This document shows positions 8,198 to 15,555 of a stretch of DNA of 32,505 bases, one piece after another. The notes beneath the pieces were generated by a model. It saw only the letters and a list, made by a program, of their open reading frames with translations, searched no databases and was not told where the DNA came from. Numbering within the stretch: the first letter of the stretch is position 1; the number at the start of each line of letters is the position of its first letter. A program made the position numbers and the translations under genes. Where the stretch lies: assembly GCA_016840125.1 (NCBI GenBank), contig JAEOSY010000359.1, positions 1 to 32,505 of the forward strand. The letters run 5' to 3'. The stretch comes from Candidatus Helarchaeota archaeon. GTDB taxonomy: Archaea; Asgardarchaeota; Lokiarchaeia; Helarchaeales; HEL-GB-A.

Positions 8198-8208
8198 AAC
8201 AGTGTTAA
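8198..8208. promoter_or_regulatory. Palindromic operator candidate (site 2), upstream of the CoA-transferase operon
   Basis: AACAGTGTTAA shares the AACA-N-TGTT core of sites 1 and 3, with one flanking base not matching (C instead of T on the left). It lies about 100 bases before the start of the CoA-transferase A gene and about 55 from site 1 in the divergent intergenic region. Confidence 0.4.
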
Positions 8209-8302
8209 TTGAGCTATTTTTTAGTTTATTGATTTCTAGAAAAAAGTCAAATTTCAAAAAGATCTCTATCAAGATCATTGATTCAAGTGAAATTAGTTGA
8301 GG

Positions 8303-9232
8303 ATGATGGCAGATAAATTGATGACGATGTCGGAAGCAGTCAAGAAATATGTGAGAGATGGTGATTTAGTTTTTCTTTCAGGATTTGGGAACTGTATCAC
8401 CTATTCAGCTGCTCATGAATTAATTCGGCAGAAGAAACGGAACCTAAAAGTTACAAAAGCAGCCGGGGGAATATTATTCGACCAATTAATTGGAGCAAAC
8501 GTGACCAATCATATTATTACCTCACACTGTTGGAATGGAATTGGACCTCAACCTGCTTGGAATTATCGCAGGGCAGCGGAGAAAGGCATTCCAGAACCCT
8601 TGGTGTATAATGAACAGTCCTTATTTGGTGTAAATATGTCCTATTTTGCGGGTTATATGAATATACCCTTCATGCCAATCAGGTCACTCGTGGGGACGAG
8701 TATTTTTGATACACCAAAAGAACTAGGGAAGAAGGCAGCGGTCATTAAATCACCGTTTTCAGATGAAGAAATATGTGTGGTTCCTGCGATTAAACCCGAT
8801 GTGGGATTTATTCATGTACAACGCGCGGATCTAGAAGGAAACGCGCAGATGTGGGGAGTGATAGGAGATACAAAATATGGGATCAATGCCTGTAAGAAAA
8901 TAATAGTTTCGGCGGAAGAGATAGTTGATCGTTTTGTGATAAGCGAATCTCCTGAAAAAACGATGGTGGTAGGATTTCGCGTGGATGCGGTGGTCCATGA
9001 ACCGTGGGCGGGACATCCTGGAGCGGTGCAAGGGTTTTATTATAATGATCTACAGTATATCTCGGATTATTCGAAAGAAACGGAAGTTATCGAAGCTTGG
9101 GAGAAGTGGCTGGATAAGTGGGTTCTTAGCGTTAATAATAGGCAGGAATACTTAAAAGTCCTTGGGGTTGAAAAGTTAGAACGTCTCAGGGCAGAGTCAT
9201 TAATCAAAGGAGCAGTGAACTACGGATTTTAA
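8303..9232 (+). CDS. CoA-transferase subunit A (glutaconate CoA-transferase / IpdA-like)
   Basis: Class I CoA-transferase alpha subunit of about 309 residues. Signs are SEAVKKYVRDGDLVFLSGFGN at the N-terminus, a KAAGGILFDQLIGA stretch, the NMSYFAGYMNIPFMP segment, and PDVGFIHVQRADLEGNAQ, which is typical of GctA. The enzyme moves CoA between an acyl-CoA and a free acid; the catalytic Glu is supplied by the partner subunit encoded 11 bases downstream. ATGs at 8303 and 8306 follow a GAGG; an upstream TTG at 8297 is less likely. No decarboxylase, dehydratase or ring-cleavage genes are present, so the substrate cannot be named. A shared operator motif lies about 100 bases upstream. Confidence 0.85.
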   Translation: MMADKLMTMSEAVKKYVRDGDLVFLSGFGNCITYSAAHELIRQKKRNLKVTKAAGGILFDQLIGANVTNHIITSHCWNGIGPQPAWNYRRAAEKGIPEPLVYNEQSLFGVNMSYFAGYMNIPFMPIRSLVGTSIFDTPKELGKKAAVIKSPFSDEEICVVPAIKPDVGFIHVQRADLEGNAQMWGVIGDTKYGINACKKIIVSAEEIVDRFVISESPEKTMVVGFRVDAVVHEPWAGHPGAVQGFYYNDLQYISDYSKETEVIEAWEKWLDKWVLSVNNRQEYLKVLGVEKLERLRAESLIKGAVNYGF

Positions 9233-9243
9233 GGAGGGTTACT

Positions 9244-10059
9244 ATGGTTGAATATTGTGAAGAATTTACTGGATTCGAAATGATGCTTGTGGCTGCAGCA
9301 CGGGAAATCAAGAATGGGGAGGTTGTCTTCAATGCATTTCAGTGGCCTTTTTTATCGGTTTATATAGCTTTTAAACTAGGGAGGGATATTTCGATGGTGT
9401 TTGAGACCGGAACCTGCCATGATTTCATGCCTGTAGGGAAAATGCCGTTCTCCTTGGTTGATCCCGTGATTCCCCCAACAGCAACGTTCATTGGAGATTC
9501 TCTGGATTCACTTGCATTCCTTCAGCGTGGTGATATTGACGTTGCACTTCTGGCAACTAGCATGCTTGATAAATATGGGAATTGCAACACGACCGTTATA
9601 GGAACATATAATAAGCCTAAAATCCGTCTACCCGGGGGTGGCGGGGCTACGGAGATTGCAGTACTAGCAAAGAGAATTGTTTGGATGCTAGATGAGCACT
9701 CGAAACGCCGGTTGCCTGAAAAACTCACCTATATAACCGATGTTGGTCATCTCAATGGTGGCGATAGCCGTGATAAGGCAGGGTATTCAGGAACTCAAGG
9801 GCCAGCCGCAATTATAACCGATTTATGTACAATGCGGTTTGATCCAGAAACTAAGGAAGCCTATTTAGCAGCGTTGCACTCAGGTGTAACAGTTGAGGAA
9901 GTAAAACAGAATACAGGGTGGGATCTAAAAGTGTCCGACAAATTGGAGGAAAATTCGCCCCCAACGATGAAGGAGATTGAAATCTGTCGTCAAACCATGA
10001 AAGATGCCATTGACCAATTTTACATTCTAAAACCCAAATGGAGAAAATTCGTTAAATAA
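9244..10059 (+). CDS. CoA-transferase subunit B (glutaconate CoA-transferase / IpdB-like)
   Basis: Beta subunit of 271 residues. The ribosome site AAGGAGGG sits just before ATG 9244. Glu54 (MVFETGTCHD) lies at the position of the catalytic Glu54 of Acidaminococcus glutaconate CoA-transferase beta subunit, which forms the enzyme-CoA thioester. A glycine-rich LPGGGGATEIAVLAKRIVW stretch is also a beta-subunit signature. It forms a two-gene operon with subunit A, ending at an eight-T tract at 10106-10113. Related pairs act on glutaconate, oxoacids or steroid-ring products, so the substrate remains open. Confidence 0.87.
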   Translation: MVEYCEEFTGFEMMLVAAAREIKNGEVVFNAFQWPFLSVYIAFKLGRDISMVFETGTCHDFMPVGKMPFSLVDPVIPPTATFIGDSLDSLAFLQRGDIDVALLATSMLDKYGNCNTTVIGTYNKPKIRLPGGGGATEIAVLAKRIVWMLDEHSKRRLPEKLTYITDVGHLNGGDSRDKAGYSGTQGPAAIITDLCTMRFDPETKEAYLAALHSGVTVEEVKQNTGWDLKVSDKLEENSPPTMKEIEICRQTMKDAIDQFYILKPKWRKFVK

Positions 10060-10105
10060 AAATAAAAAAATAGATAGAGAACGTGTAATACTACATAAAA
10101 TACTA

Positions 10106-10113
10106 TTTTTTTT
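10106..10113 (+). terminator. T8 tract after the CoA-transferase operon
   Basis: A run of eight T about 45 bases after the subunit B stop and before the promoter of the next gene, in keeping with archaeal T-rich termination. No hairpin is evident. Confidence 0.35.
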
Positions 10114-10165
10114 ACGTCTATAAAAAAATGATTCAAAAAGAAGTGTCCGATTAAAAGGTTCAAGC

Positions 10166-10174
10166 TATTTAAAT
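10166..10174 (+). promoter_or_regulatory. TATA-like box of the 10223 gene
   Basis: TATTTAAAT, centred about 53 bases before ATG 10223; predicts a start of transcription near 10197 and a leader of about 26 bases containing AAAGGTG. Confidence 0.45.
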
Positions 10175-10222
10175 GAGATCAGACAGACTAATCGTGTAAT
10201 TATAAAAAAAAGGTGAATGAAA

Positions 10223-10549
10223 ATGGTAGTTAAAAAAGTTAATTCTTATAAAGTGTATATGTATGCAACAGTAGCGCACAATAAAGACGTAAATGCACGA
10301 ATAACATGTTATTGCCCTGACAATCATCAGTTTCATATTTATTTCATAAAACCAGGCGTTACTGTTAAACCGAGCGAGACCTCCAGCAATGGAAGACATG
10401 GATTTCTATTCATGCCATTCTCCAGCTTCCCGTATTATGTTGATATTCTCCGAAATGAAAAACCCTTGTATGTTCAGATTAATACAGAAAAACCCTCTAA
10501 TAACATGTTAATAACTGGTTCTGAGGAGGTTGGCGAGGGAGAACTTTAA
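10223..10549 (+). CDS. Small uncharacterised protein, 108 aa
   Basis: A strand-rich soluble protein without signal or membrane segments. The AAAGGTG ribosome site (10209-10215) is about 7 bases from ATG 10223 and only one base from ATG 10217, so 10223 is preferred. The C-terminal half has an ILRNEKPLYVQIN stretch followed by LITGSEEVGEGEL; from memory this resembles a widespread family of about 100-residue proteins of unknown function ending in a similar GEGE motif, but I cannot confirm that here. A single CYC pair lies near residue 30. It has its own promoter and stands between the CoA-transferase operon and the convergent DsrE-like gene. Confidence 0.7.
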   Translation: MVVKKVNSYKVYMYATVAHNKDVNARITCYCPDNHQFHIYFIKPGVTVKPSETSSNGRHGFLFMPFSSFPYYVDILRNEKPLYVQINTEKPSNNMLITGSEEVGEGEL

Positions 10550-10612
10550 GGCTTCCATCCAGTTTTTGCTTTTTCAACAGTAATTTAGAAATCAAATGGA
10601 TTGAAAAATTTA

Positions 10613-11029
10613 TTATAAAACAAGAACATGATCCGCATCCTGTGCCATGTCAAGAAACGTCGCAGCGCCGACAATCCCCTCTACTTCTTCAATCAAATCT
10701 TCCTTTTTAATATCCATGAGCTCCATGGTTGTGGAACATGCCCAGAGCCGAACTTTTCCAGTCGCCACCATCGTCTTCAACATTTTTGAAGGATCATCAT
10801 AGCCTACTTTCTTTAATTTTTTCTTGAACACACCAGTGCCAATATTTCTGAGAATGGGGGGGTATTTTATTTTAGCTTTATCTGCGCCACCTTTGGTGAG
10901 CAAGTTCAGCCCATAAAATGTAAAGAAGAGATCAGCTTCAACGTCCATTGCGGCACCTGTCGTGCTTAAGATAATCGACATCATTAATTCTTCAAAATTC
11001 CCTTTATGAACAATATAAGCTAACTTCAT
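10613..11029 (-). CDS. DsrE/F-like (peroxiredoxin-like sulfur-transfer) protein
   Basis: The 138-residue protein has the DsrE-fold pattern of COG2210-type 'peroxiredoxin family' proteins: LAYIVHKGNFEELMMSIILS at the N-terminus, EADLFFTFYGLNLL, and the diagnostic VRLWACSTTMELMDI with the conserved Cys, then a GAATFLDMAQDADHVLVL end. Members bind or carry sulfur or act in redox relays; the exact job varies. ATG 11029 is chosen over an upstream TTG (11035); GGAGTG lies ahead. The promoter carries the perfect palindrome at 11060-11070, identical to the one before the winged-helix gene, so it may belong to the same regulon. Confidence 0.82.
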   Translation of the reverse strand: MKLAYIVHKGNFEELMMSIILSTTGAAMDVEADLFFTFYGLNLLTKGGADKAKIKYPPILRNIGTGVFKKKLKKVGYDDPSKMLKTMVATGKVRLWACSTTMELMDIKKEDLIEEVEGIVGAATFLDMAQDADHVLVL

Positions 11030-11059
11030 ATCCAATCATCACTCCATTTTTATTTATTA

Positions 11060-11070
11060 TAACACTGTTA
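11060..11070. promoter_or_regulatory. Palindromic operator candidate TAACACTGTTA (site 3)
   Basis: Identical over all 11 bases to site 1. It lies 31-41 bases before ATG 11029 and about 20 bases downstream of a TTTAAAA box (11087-11093) on the minus strand, so it covers the likely transcription start. Confidence 0.5.
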
Positions 11071-11125
11071 ATTAAGGTGATTTAACTTTTAAAGCTAACG
11101 GTAAAATACAGGGATATTTTGCGGC

Positions 11126-11131
11126 TTTATA
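11126..11131 (+). promoter_or_regulatory. TATA-like box for a leaderless HhH gene
   Basis: TTTATA is centred 27 bases before ATG 11156, and no Shine-Dalgarno sequence lies between them, so transcription should begin at or next to the start codon. Confidence 0.5.
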
Positions 11132-11155
11132 CTGAAACATCACATTTGTTAAAAT

Positions 11156-11512
11156 ATGGCACTAGATTATTTCTTACGCAATGGAGTTCAAACACAAATA
11201 AATTTAATCCAGAGCGTTGCAAAGGCATTGATAAAACCACCTACGACCAATATAATTGAACAGGTGGCGTCCCTGTTTAGTGTTTTAGGTTCGGTTTCTA
11301 GGAAACAGGTAATAAATCATTCTAAAGTGGTTCAAAATTTAGAAGTTAGCCCCCCAATTGAAGCGATAAAAGGCGTTGGAATTAAGTTGGGGGTAAAACT
11401 GAGATCTGTAGGGATCGCCACACTCAACGATCTAAAAACAATGGATGCAAAGGCGTTTAAAGTACCTGGAATTTCCCAAAACCGAATTCAAAGATGGCAA
11501 AATAGCTTATAA
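11156..11512 (+). CDS. Small helix-hairpin-helix protein, 118 aa
   Basis: The N-terminal 60 residues are helical and unrecognised. Residues about 70-118 form a helix-hairpin-helix unit of the HhH_5 kind: IEAIKGVGIKLGVKLRSVG, then IATLNDLKTMD, then FKVPGISQNRIQRW, with the G-h-G hairpins that bind the DNA or RNA backbone non-specifically. No nuclease or polymerase domain is attached. It is divergent from the DsrE-like gene and appears leaderless. A role in nucleic-acid binding follows from the motif; nothing more specific can be said. Confidence 0.72.
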   Translation: MALDYFLRNGVQTQINLIQSVAKALIKPPTTNIIEQVASLFSVLGSVSRKQVINHSKVVQNLEVSPPIEAIKGVGIKLGVKLRSVGIATLNDLKTMDAKAFKVPGISQNRIQRWQNSL

Positions 11513-11637
11513 TTAGATTTTGTCTTAACTAAACCATTTTCCTCCATTAAAATGCCCTTTATTGAATTAATTTAAATTTGATTTGTGTTTAGATTTTTTT
11601 AAATTGACAATAGAAAATTGTTTAAGGATGAATCAAT

Positions 11638-11982
11638 ATGGTTGAAATTACACCACAATTATATGTAGACCTCACGCTGAAGATGCTCCCGAAGGTAATC
11701 TCGAAATTAGCAGAAGCGGTTGGAAAGAATAAAGCCAAATTAGAAAAGGCGACGGATCCGCAAGAAGCAGTCCAAGTTCTTTTTGGGATTATTCTGGAGT
11801 TACGTAATGAAGTAGGTGCAGATTTATTACCGGAAGGAATTACCGGATCAGTAATGGAGAGTTACAAGGTAGAGCATGAGGCAGAGATAAAGGAATACAT
11901 AGAGTCAAACCCCGAAATTAAAGAAAAGATGGACGCAATAGAGAAGGAATTTAAAGAAAATTTTCAACAAATTGCATCCTAA
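11638..11982 (+). CDS. Small acidic helical protein, 114 aa
   Basis: I do not recognise this protein. AAGGATGA precedes ATG 11638 at reasonable spacing. It is almost entirely predicted helix, with a repeated Lys/Glu/Ala pattern (SKLAEAVGKNKAKLEKA; KEKMDAIEKEFKENFQQ) and Pro/Gly breaks near LLPEGITGSV. No Cys, signal peptide or membrane segment is present. It lies 47 bases before the Nudix gene on the same strand and could be co-transcribed. A helical-bundle or partner-binding protein is a guess. Confidence 0.65.
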   Translation: MVEITPQLYVDLTLKMLPKVISKLAEAVGKNKAKLEKATDPQEAVQVLFGIILELRNEVGADLLPEGITGSVMESYKVEHEAEIKEYIESNPEIKEKMDAIEKEFKENFQQIAS

Positions 11983-12029
11983 TTGCAGTTCTAAATTCTT
12001 ATATTTCCTTTCAAACAGGTAATAGATAG

Positions 12030-12671
12030 ATGAAAATTGATTCTTTAGCAGAACTTGAAGACTTAATTCAAGACAAATTCCGAGAAAGGGAACCATTAAC
12101 TTTGGATCCACCCAATTTTAGGCATTCAGCTGTTCTCATCCCCATTTTTTCAGAGGAAGACACGATTAAACTCATTTTAACAAAAAGGACAGAATCGTTA
12201 AAGCATCATAGAGGAGAAATATCTTTCCCTGGGGGGCGTCGAGAAAAGATTGATAAGGATCTAATTGAAACAGCGTTACGAGAGACTGAAGAAGAAATTG
12301 GAGTTAAGACCACACAAGTTAAAGTAATTGGAAGGCTCGATGATTTATTTACAATTACACGATACATTATTACTCCGTTTATAGGTATTATTCATGGACG
12401 AGTTAAGTTGAAATCAAATGATGCAGAAGTTGCAGAGATTTTAAAAGTACCATTGAAGTTATTTTTAACAAAGGATAAATTTGCCGAAAAGTCTTGGGAA
12501 CGTAACGGTGTGAAATACCCATTATATTATTATTACTGGGAGGATTATGAGATTTGGGGTGCTACTGCGTATATTATAAATCAATTCATCGAACTCAGTT
12601 TTGATTTTCAACCATCCCATATCAATTTTAAAAGGGATAATCCAGATTTAATAAAAGATTTTATGAGATAA
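12030..12671 (+). CDS. Nudix hydrolase, CoA-diphosphatase type
   Basis: The 213-residue protein has the CoA-pyrophosphatase form of the Nudix family. The upstream segment LTKRTESLKHHRGEISFPGG (residues 50-69) is the CoA-specific (UPF0035/NUDT7-type) motif. The Nudix box follows as GGRREKIDKDL then ALRETEEEIG (residues 68-91), with Asp75 in the position typical of this subfamily and the REtxEE metal-binding core intact. Family members split CoA or acyl-CoA into 4'-phosphopantetheine and 3',5'-ADP. Given the CoA-transferase and the epimerase-like enzyme nearby, acyl-CoA turnover is a plausible theme. The next gene starts 8 bases later. Confidence 0.87.
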   Translation: MKIDSLAELEDLIQDKFREREPLTLDPPNFRHSAVLIPIFSEEDTIKLILTKRTESLKHHRGEISFPGGRREKIDKDLIETALRETEEEIGVKTTQVKVIGRLDDLFTITRYIITPFIGIIHGRVKLKSNDAEVAEILKVPLKLFLTKDKFAEKSWERNGVKYPLYYYYWEDYEIWGATAYIINQFIELSFDFQPSHINFKRDNPDLIKDFMR

Positions 12672-12679
12672 AGAGGGCT

Positions 12680-13264
12680 ATGCCATCTAATTCAATAAAG
12701 ATAAAAGTGATTAAGCCTGGCATTTTAGTGCGATCTGAGACGGGGGTCATTCTAGATGCGCGTTCGACGGTTACCTTAATAAAAAGTGAAAAAAGTAATA
12801 TCCTCATAGACACATCACTAAAGAAGGATAAGGATTCACTAACTGATTCCTTAAACAAGGAAAACTTATCTTTAGAAGATATAAATATCATAATAAATAC
12901 ACACTGCCATCGAGACCATATTGGAAATAACGAGATATTTCCCAATGCTAGGATTGTTACCCATTACTCTTGCCCCATTATAAATACTGACAAAATAAAG
13001 GATTTTCCATATAAACTAGAAAGGGGGATTGAGCTAATTGAAACGGTGGGTCATTCCTGGGATAGTTTAACTGTTATCGTTAAAATTGACAAAAATTATG
13101 CGATTACAGGTGATGCGATCCCCATTAAAGGAAACTATGACAATTGGATTCCACCTATAGTCCATGTAGATGCTAAGAAAGCCCTCGATTCTATGGAGAA
13201 AATTGTGAAAATAGCAGATATTATTATCCCTGGACATGATTCGCCATTTACTATTCAAAAATGA
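12680..13264 (+). CDS. Metallo-beta-lactamase-fold hydrolase (MBLAC1-like)
   Basis: A short, single-domain MBL protein of 194 residues. All metal-site elements are visible: THCHRDHIG (His75, His77, Asp79, His80), VGHSWDSL near residue 121, ITGDAIP near 140 and IIPGHDSPF near 185. The DTSLKKDKDSLTDSL segment and the early HCHRDHIGNNEIFPNA form recall MBLAC1-type proteins. The substrate is unknown. It forms a two-gene unit with the Nudix gene, and its stop codon lies inside an intrinsic-terminator hairpin. Confidence 0.82.
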   Translation: MPSNSIKIKVIKPGILVRSETGVILDARSTVTLIKSEKSNILIDTSLKKDKDSLTDSLNKENLSLEDINIIINTHCHRDHIGNNEIFPNARIVTHYSCPIINTDKIKDFPYKLERGIELIETVGHSWDSLTVIVKIDKNYAITGDAIPIKGNYDNWIPPIVHVDAKKALDSMEKIVKIADIIIPGHDSPFTIQK

Positions 13265-13284
13265 GATTCCATCTCAGTTTTTTT
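13262..13284 (+). terminator. Hairpin plus T7 terminator between convergent genes
   Basis: TGAGAT-TCC-ATCTCA (13262-13276) followed by G and seven T (13278-13284). It includes the stop codons of both the MBL gene (plus) and the radical SAM gene (minus). Confidence 0.6.
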
Positions 13285-14692
13285 CGGCGATCGCTCCTTG
13301 GATGATTTGGAGAAACAATCGATGTGGCAAGAGTTTTCCACTTAGGACATTCTTAAGGAGCTTAAGGGTCATGAATGGCCCTTTTTTTAGATAAAATGAT
13401 GAAATAATCCTTCTGTTAAGTTTATTGAGTATTTCAGGGGGAACCTGACTGATTTTATAGTTTGAATTCGTCCATGGAATTGCCCAATCTTCCAATTTAG
13501 TTGGAGGGGAGAACAAGGCATTATTCACAACATAATCATACAAGAAACTCCCGGGATATGGGACGAAGATCTTTAATAAGAGATTATCAGGCTTTAGATG
13601 ATTGATAAAATTCTTGGTTTGTATAACGTCCTCGAGTGTTTCTGTAGGGAATCCTATCACAAACGAGGTTGTGCTTTGAATTTTAACATCTCTACATATT
13701 TTAATTGATTTGTATGCTTGATCTAGAGTGATTCCTTTTTTAATAAAGCGCAAGATTCTCGGAGAGCCTGATTCAACCCCAAAAAAGATTTGGTCACAGC
13801 CAGCTACCTTTAGGTATTTAGCCAATGGGGTTGTAAGTAAATCTACTCGGCAATCAATGGCAAAATTGATGTCCATCTTATCTTTATAAATTCCTTTACA
13901 AATTTTTACTGCACGTTTTTTATTGACCACGAAATTATCGTCCTTGAAATTAACACGATCCACTTTAAATTTCTCTTTTAAAAAGGAGAGTTCCTCAATA
14001 ACGCGCTCCGCGCTTTTAAAGCGCCAAGTTCGTTTATTAAAAATAGTATTATAGCAAAAACCGCATTGGAAAGGACAACCGCGTGACGACTGAATGGCAA
14101 AGAGGGTTTGACTACTTCTCTTTAAACCCATTGACGTTGCTTGATACTTTTTCGCATCGAGTAAATCCCAGGCAGGAAACGGTAGTGCATCGAGATCCTT
14201 AATAAATGCCCTCGGAGCGTTTTCGATTATTTTAGTGCTTCCATTCGTAACTTTTTTCCACACGAGCCCTTTAATCTCATTTAATTCACGGGTTCGTTCC
14301 AGATTGTCGGCTAATTCGACTATTGTCTCTTCCCCTTCACCTACAACACACATATCCACTCGTGGGTCGTTTACTGTTTGAACTGGCAATAGAGAGGCGT
14401 GTACTCCACCCCACACTATGGGAACTTCAAGGTACTTCCGAAAAATACCTGAAAGGGTTAAAGCATCACGGATCATTGGCCCTGTAAACGAAGTGAAGCC
14501 AATTAACTCGGGATTGAACTTCAAGCACCAATTGATCCCATTATTTTCAACATTATGATCAAAAATTTTAATGGTGTGTCCATTTTCTCTGAGTACTGAA
14601 GCTAAACACAATAAAGCCATAGGTGCCTGCGCTTTTACGGATAAACCTTTTTGATATTTGCGGGTGGTAGGATTTACTAATAATATCCGCAT
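13274..14692 (-). CDS. B12-binding-domain radical SAM protein
   Basis: About 472 residues from ATG 14692 (MRILLVNPTTRKY); an upstream TTG at 14731 would add 13 unlike residues. The N-terminal 150 residues form a cobalamin-binding-type Rossmann domain (LLCLASVLRENGHTIKIFDH, VWGGVHASLLP, CVVGEGEETI). The radical SAM motif is SSRGCPFQCGFCYN (CxxxCxxC), followed by NFKDDNFVVNKK, FFGVESGSPRIL and TTSFVIGFPTET of the BchE/P-methylase-like group. Such enzymes catalyse methylations, cyclisations or carbon-skeleton changes. DxHxxG, the base-off B12 motif, is not seen, as in many of this group. The substrate is unknown. The neighbour on the same strand is 165 bases upstream, so it is probably a separate unit. 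Confidence 0.85.
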   Translation of the reverse strand: MRILLVNPTTRKYQKGLSVKAQAPMALLCLASVLRENGHTIKIFDHNVENNGINWCLKFNPELIGFTSFTGPMIRDALTLSGIFRKYLEVPIVWGGVHASLLPVQTVNDPRVDMCVVGEGEETIVELADNLERTRELNEIKGLVWKKVTNGSTKIIENAPRAFIKDLDALPFPAWDLLDAKKYQATSMGLKRSSQTLFAIQSSRGCPFQCGFCYNTIFNKRTWRFKSAERVIEELSFLKEKFKVDRVNFKDDNFVVNKKRAVKICKGIYKDKMDINFAIDCRVDLLTTPLAKYLKVAGCDQIFFGVESGSPRILRFIKKGITLDQAYKSIKICRDVKIQSTTSFVIGFPTETLEDVIQTKNFINHLKPDNLLLKIFVPYPGSFLYDYVVNNALFSPPTKLEDWAIPWTNSNYKISQVPPEILNKLNRRIISSFYLKKGPFMTLKLLKNVLSGKLLPHRLFLQIIQGAIAEKN

Positions 14693-14857
14693 TCTATTCT
14701 CAGACTCTTTGATATACAAACTTGTGAGCAAATTTTCAGAAAAATCTTAACCCAGCAGTGATTATAATTAAAGAAGATTATCCAACATTAAAAGTTGATG
14801 GAGGACGTCATAGTTATTTTCATATGAATCAACTATACTCGTTTCACTGCTACTTTT

Positions 14858-15541
14858 TTAATATATAAACGGGATGAATTTCTTTGTTTTTTTAGTCCAT
14901 TCAACATATTGCTCCTTATAGCGCTCATCTAAATATGTGTGGAGCATGGGAATCATGAAGAAGATGAAATTTAAGGTGCAGAAGACAGGTAAGATCGCAG
15001 ACCACCAATTGAGGGTTAGTATCGCCCAGCCGATGGTCCAGAGCGTGTCGCCAAAATAGTTTATGTGGCGTGCCAGGCTGAATAAACCCGTAGTATATAA
15101 CTTCCCTTTGTTCTCTGGTTTGTCTTTAAACCTTTTTCGTTGGATCTCAGATCCCGTATTGAGGAAACTTCCAAGGGTAAAAATCGCGATAGCAACATAA
15201 TCAAAGGCACCGATCGGGGCGGATTGGGCTGCCCCGCATAATGCATATCCAATCTGATAGAAGATGATGGCAAAAAGTATGCCCATCGATTCTTTCCAAT
15301 CAACTTTGCGTTTCAATAAGTAGAAATTGGTTAGACTAAGCCTAACAAATAATATTATACCAAAAATCAACAGAATTATTCGTCGGGTATAATCGCCAGG
15401 TGTGACAGGAATGCCAAACCAACTCCCAATCAAGACAATCCCTCCACCAAAATAGATCCATATCACAATTCCAATGATAATGGCATGAAGTATTGTATTA
15501 AAACCGCGAGTTTTCATTGAGGTTTCAGTTTCTCCATGCAT
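14858..15541 (-). CDS. Membrane protein of the isoprenylcysteine methyltransferase / DUF1295 superfamily
   Basis: The 227-residue integral membrane protein has about five to six helices. The C-terminal part has the superfamily signature GLFSLARHINYFGDTLWTIG, and near the end LHTYLDERYKEQYVEWTKK, which in ICMT and steroid-5-alpha-reductase-like proteins form the cofactor-binding side. It could methylate or reduce a lipid; the family is mixed. AAGGAGATA lies just before ATG 15541. The upstream QueG-like gene ends 14 bases away, so the two form an operon. Confidence 0.8.
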   Translation of the reverse strand: MHGETETSMKTRGFNTILHAIIIGIVIWIYFGGGIVLIGSWFGIPVTPGDYTRRIILLIFGIILFVRLSLTNFYLLKRKVDWKESMGILFAIIFYQIGYALCGAAQSAPIGAFDYVAIAIFTLGSFLNTGSEIQRKRFKDKPENKGKLYTTGLFSLARHINYFGDTLWTIGWAILTLNWWSAILPVFCTLNFIFFMIPMLHTYLDERYKEQYVEWTKKTKKFIPFIY

Positions 15542-15555
15542 TTCCTATATCTCCT

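Noticed and set aside
10169..10399. Minus-strand frame of 76 codons opposite the 10223 gene.
   Set aside because: The plus-strand gene has a promoter, ribosome site and conserved-looking C-terminus; the opposite frame is Ile/Phe/Tyr-rich shadow.
14751..14863. A GTG-started plus-strand frame of about 35 codons in the gap between two minus-strand genes.
   Set aside because: It is short, has no ribosome site and no recognisable motif, and overlaps the end of the downstream gene.
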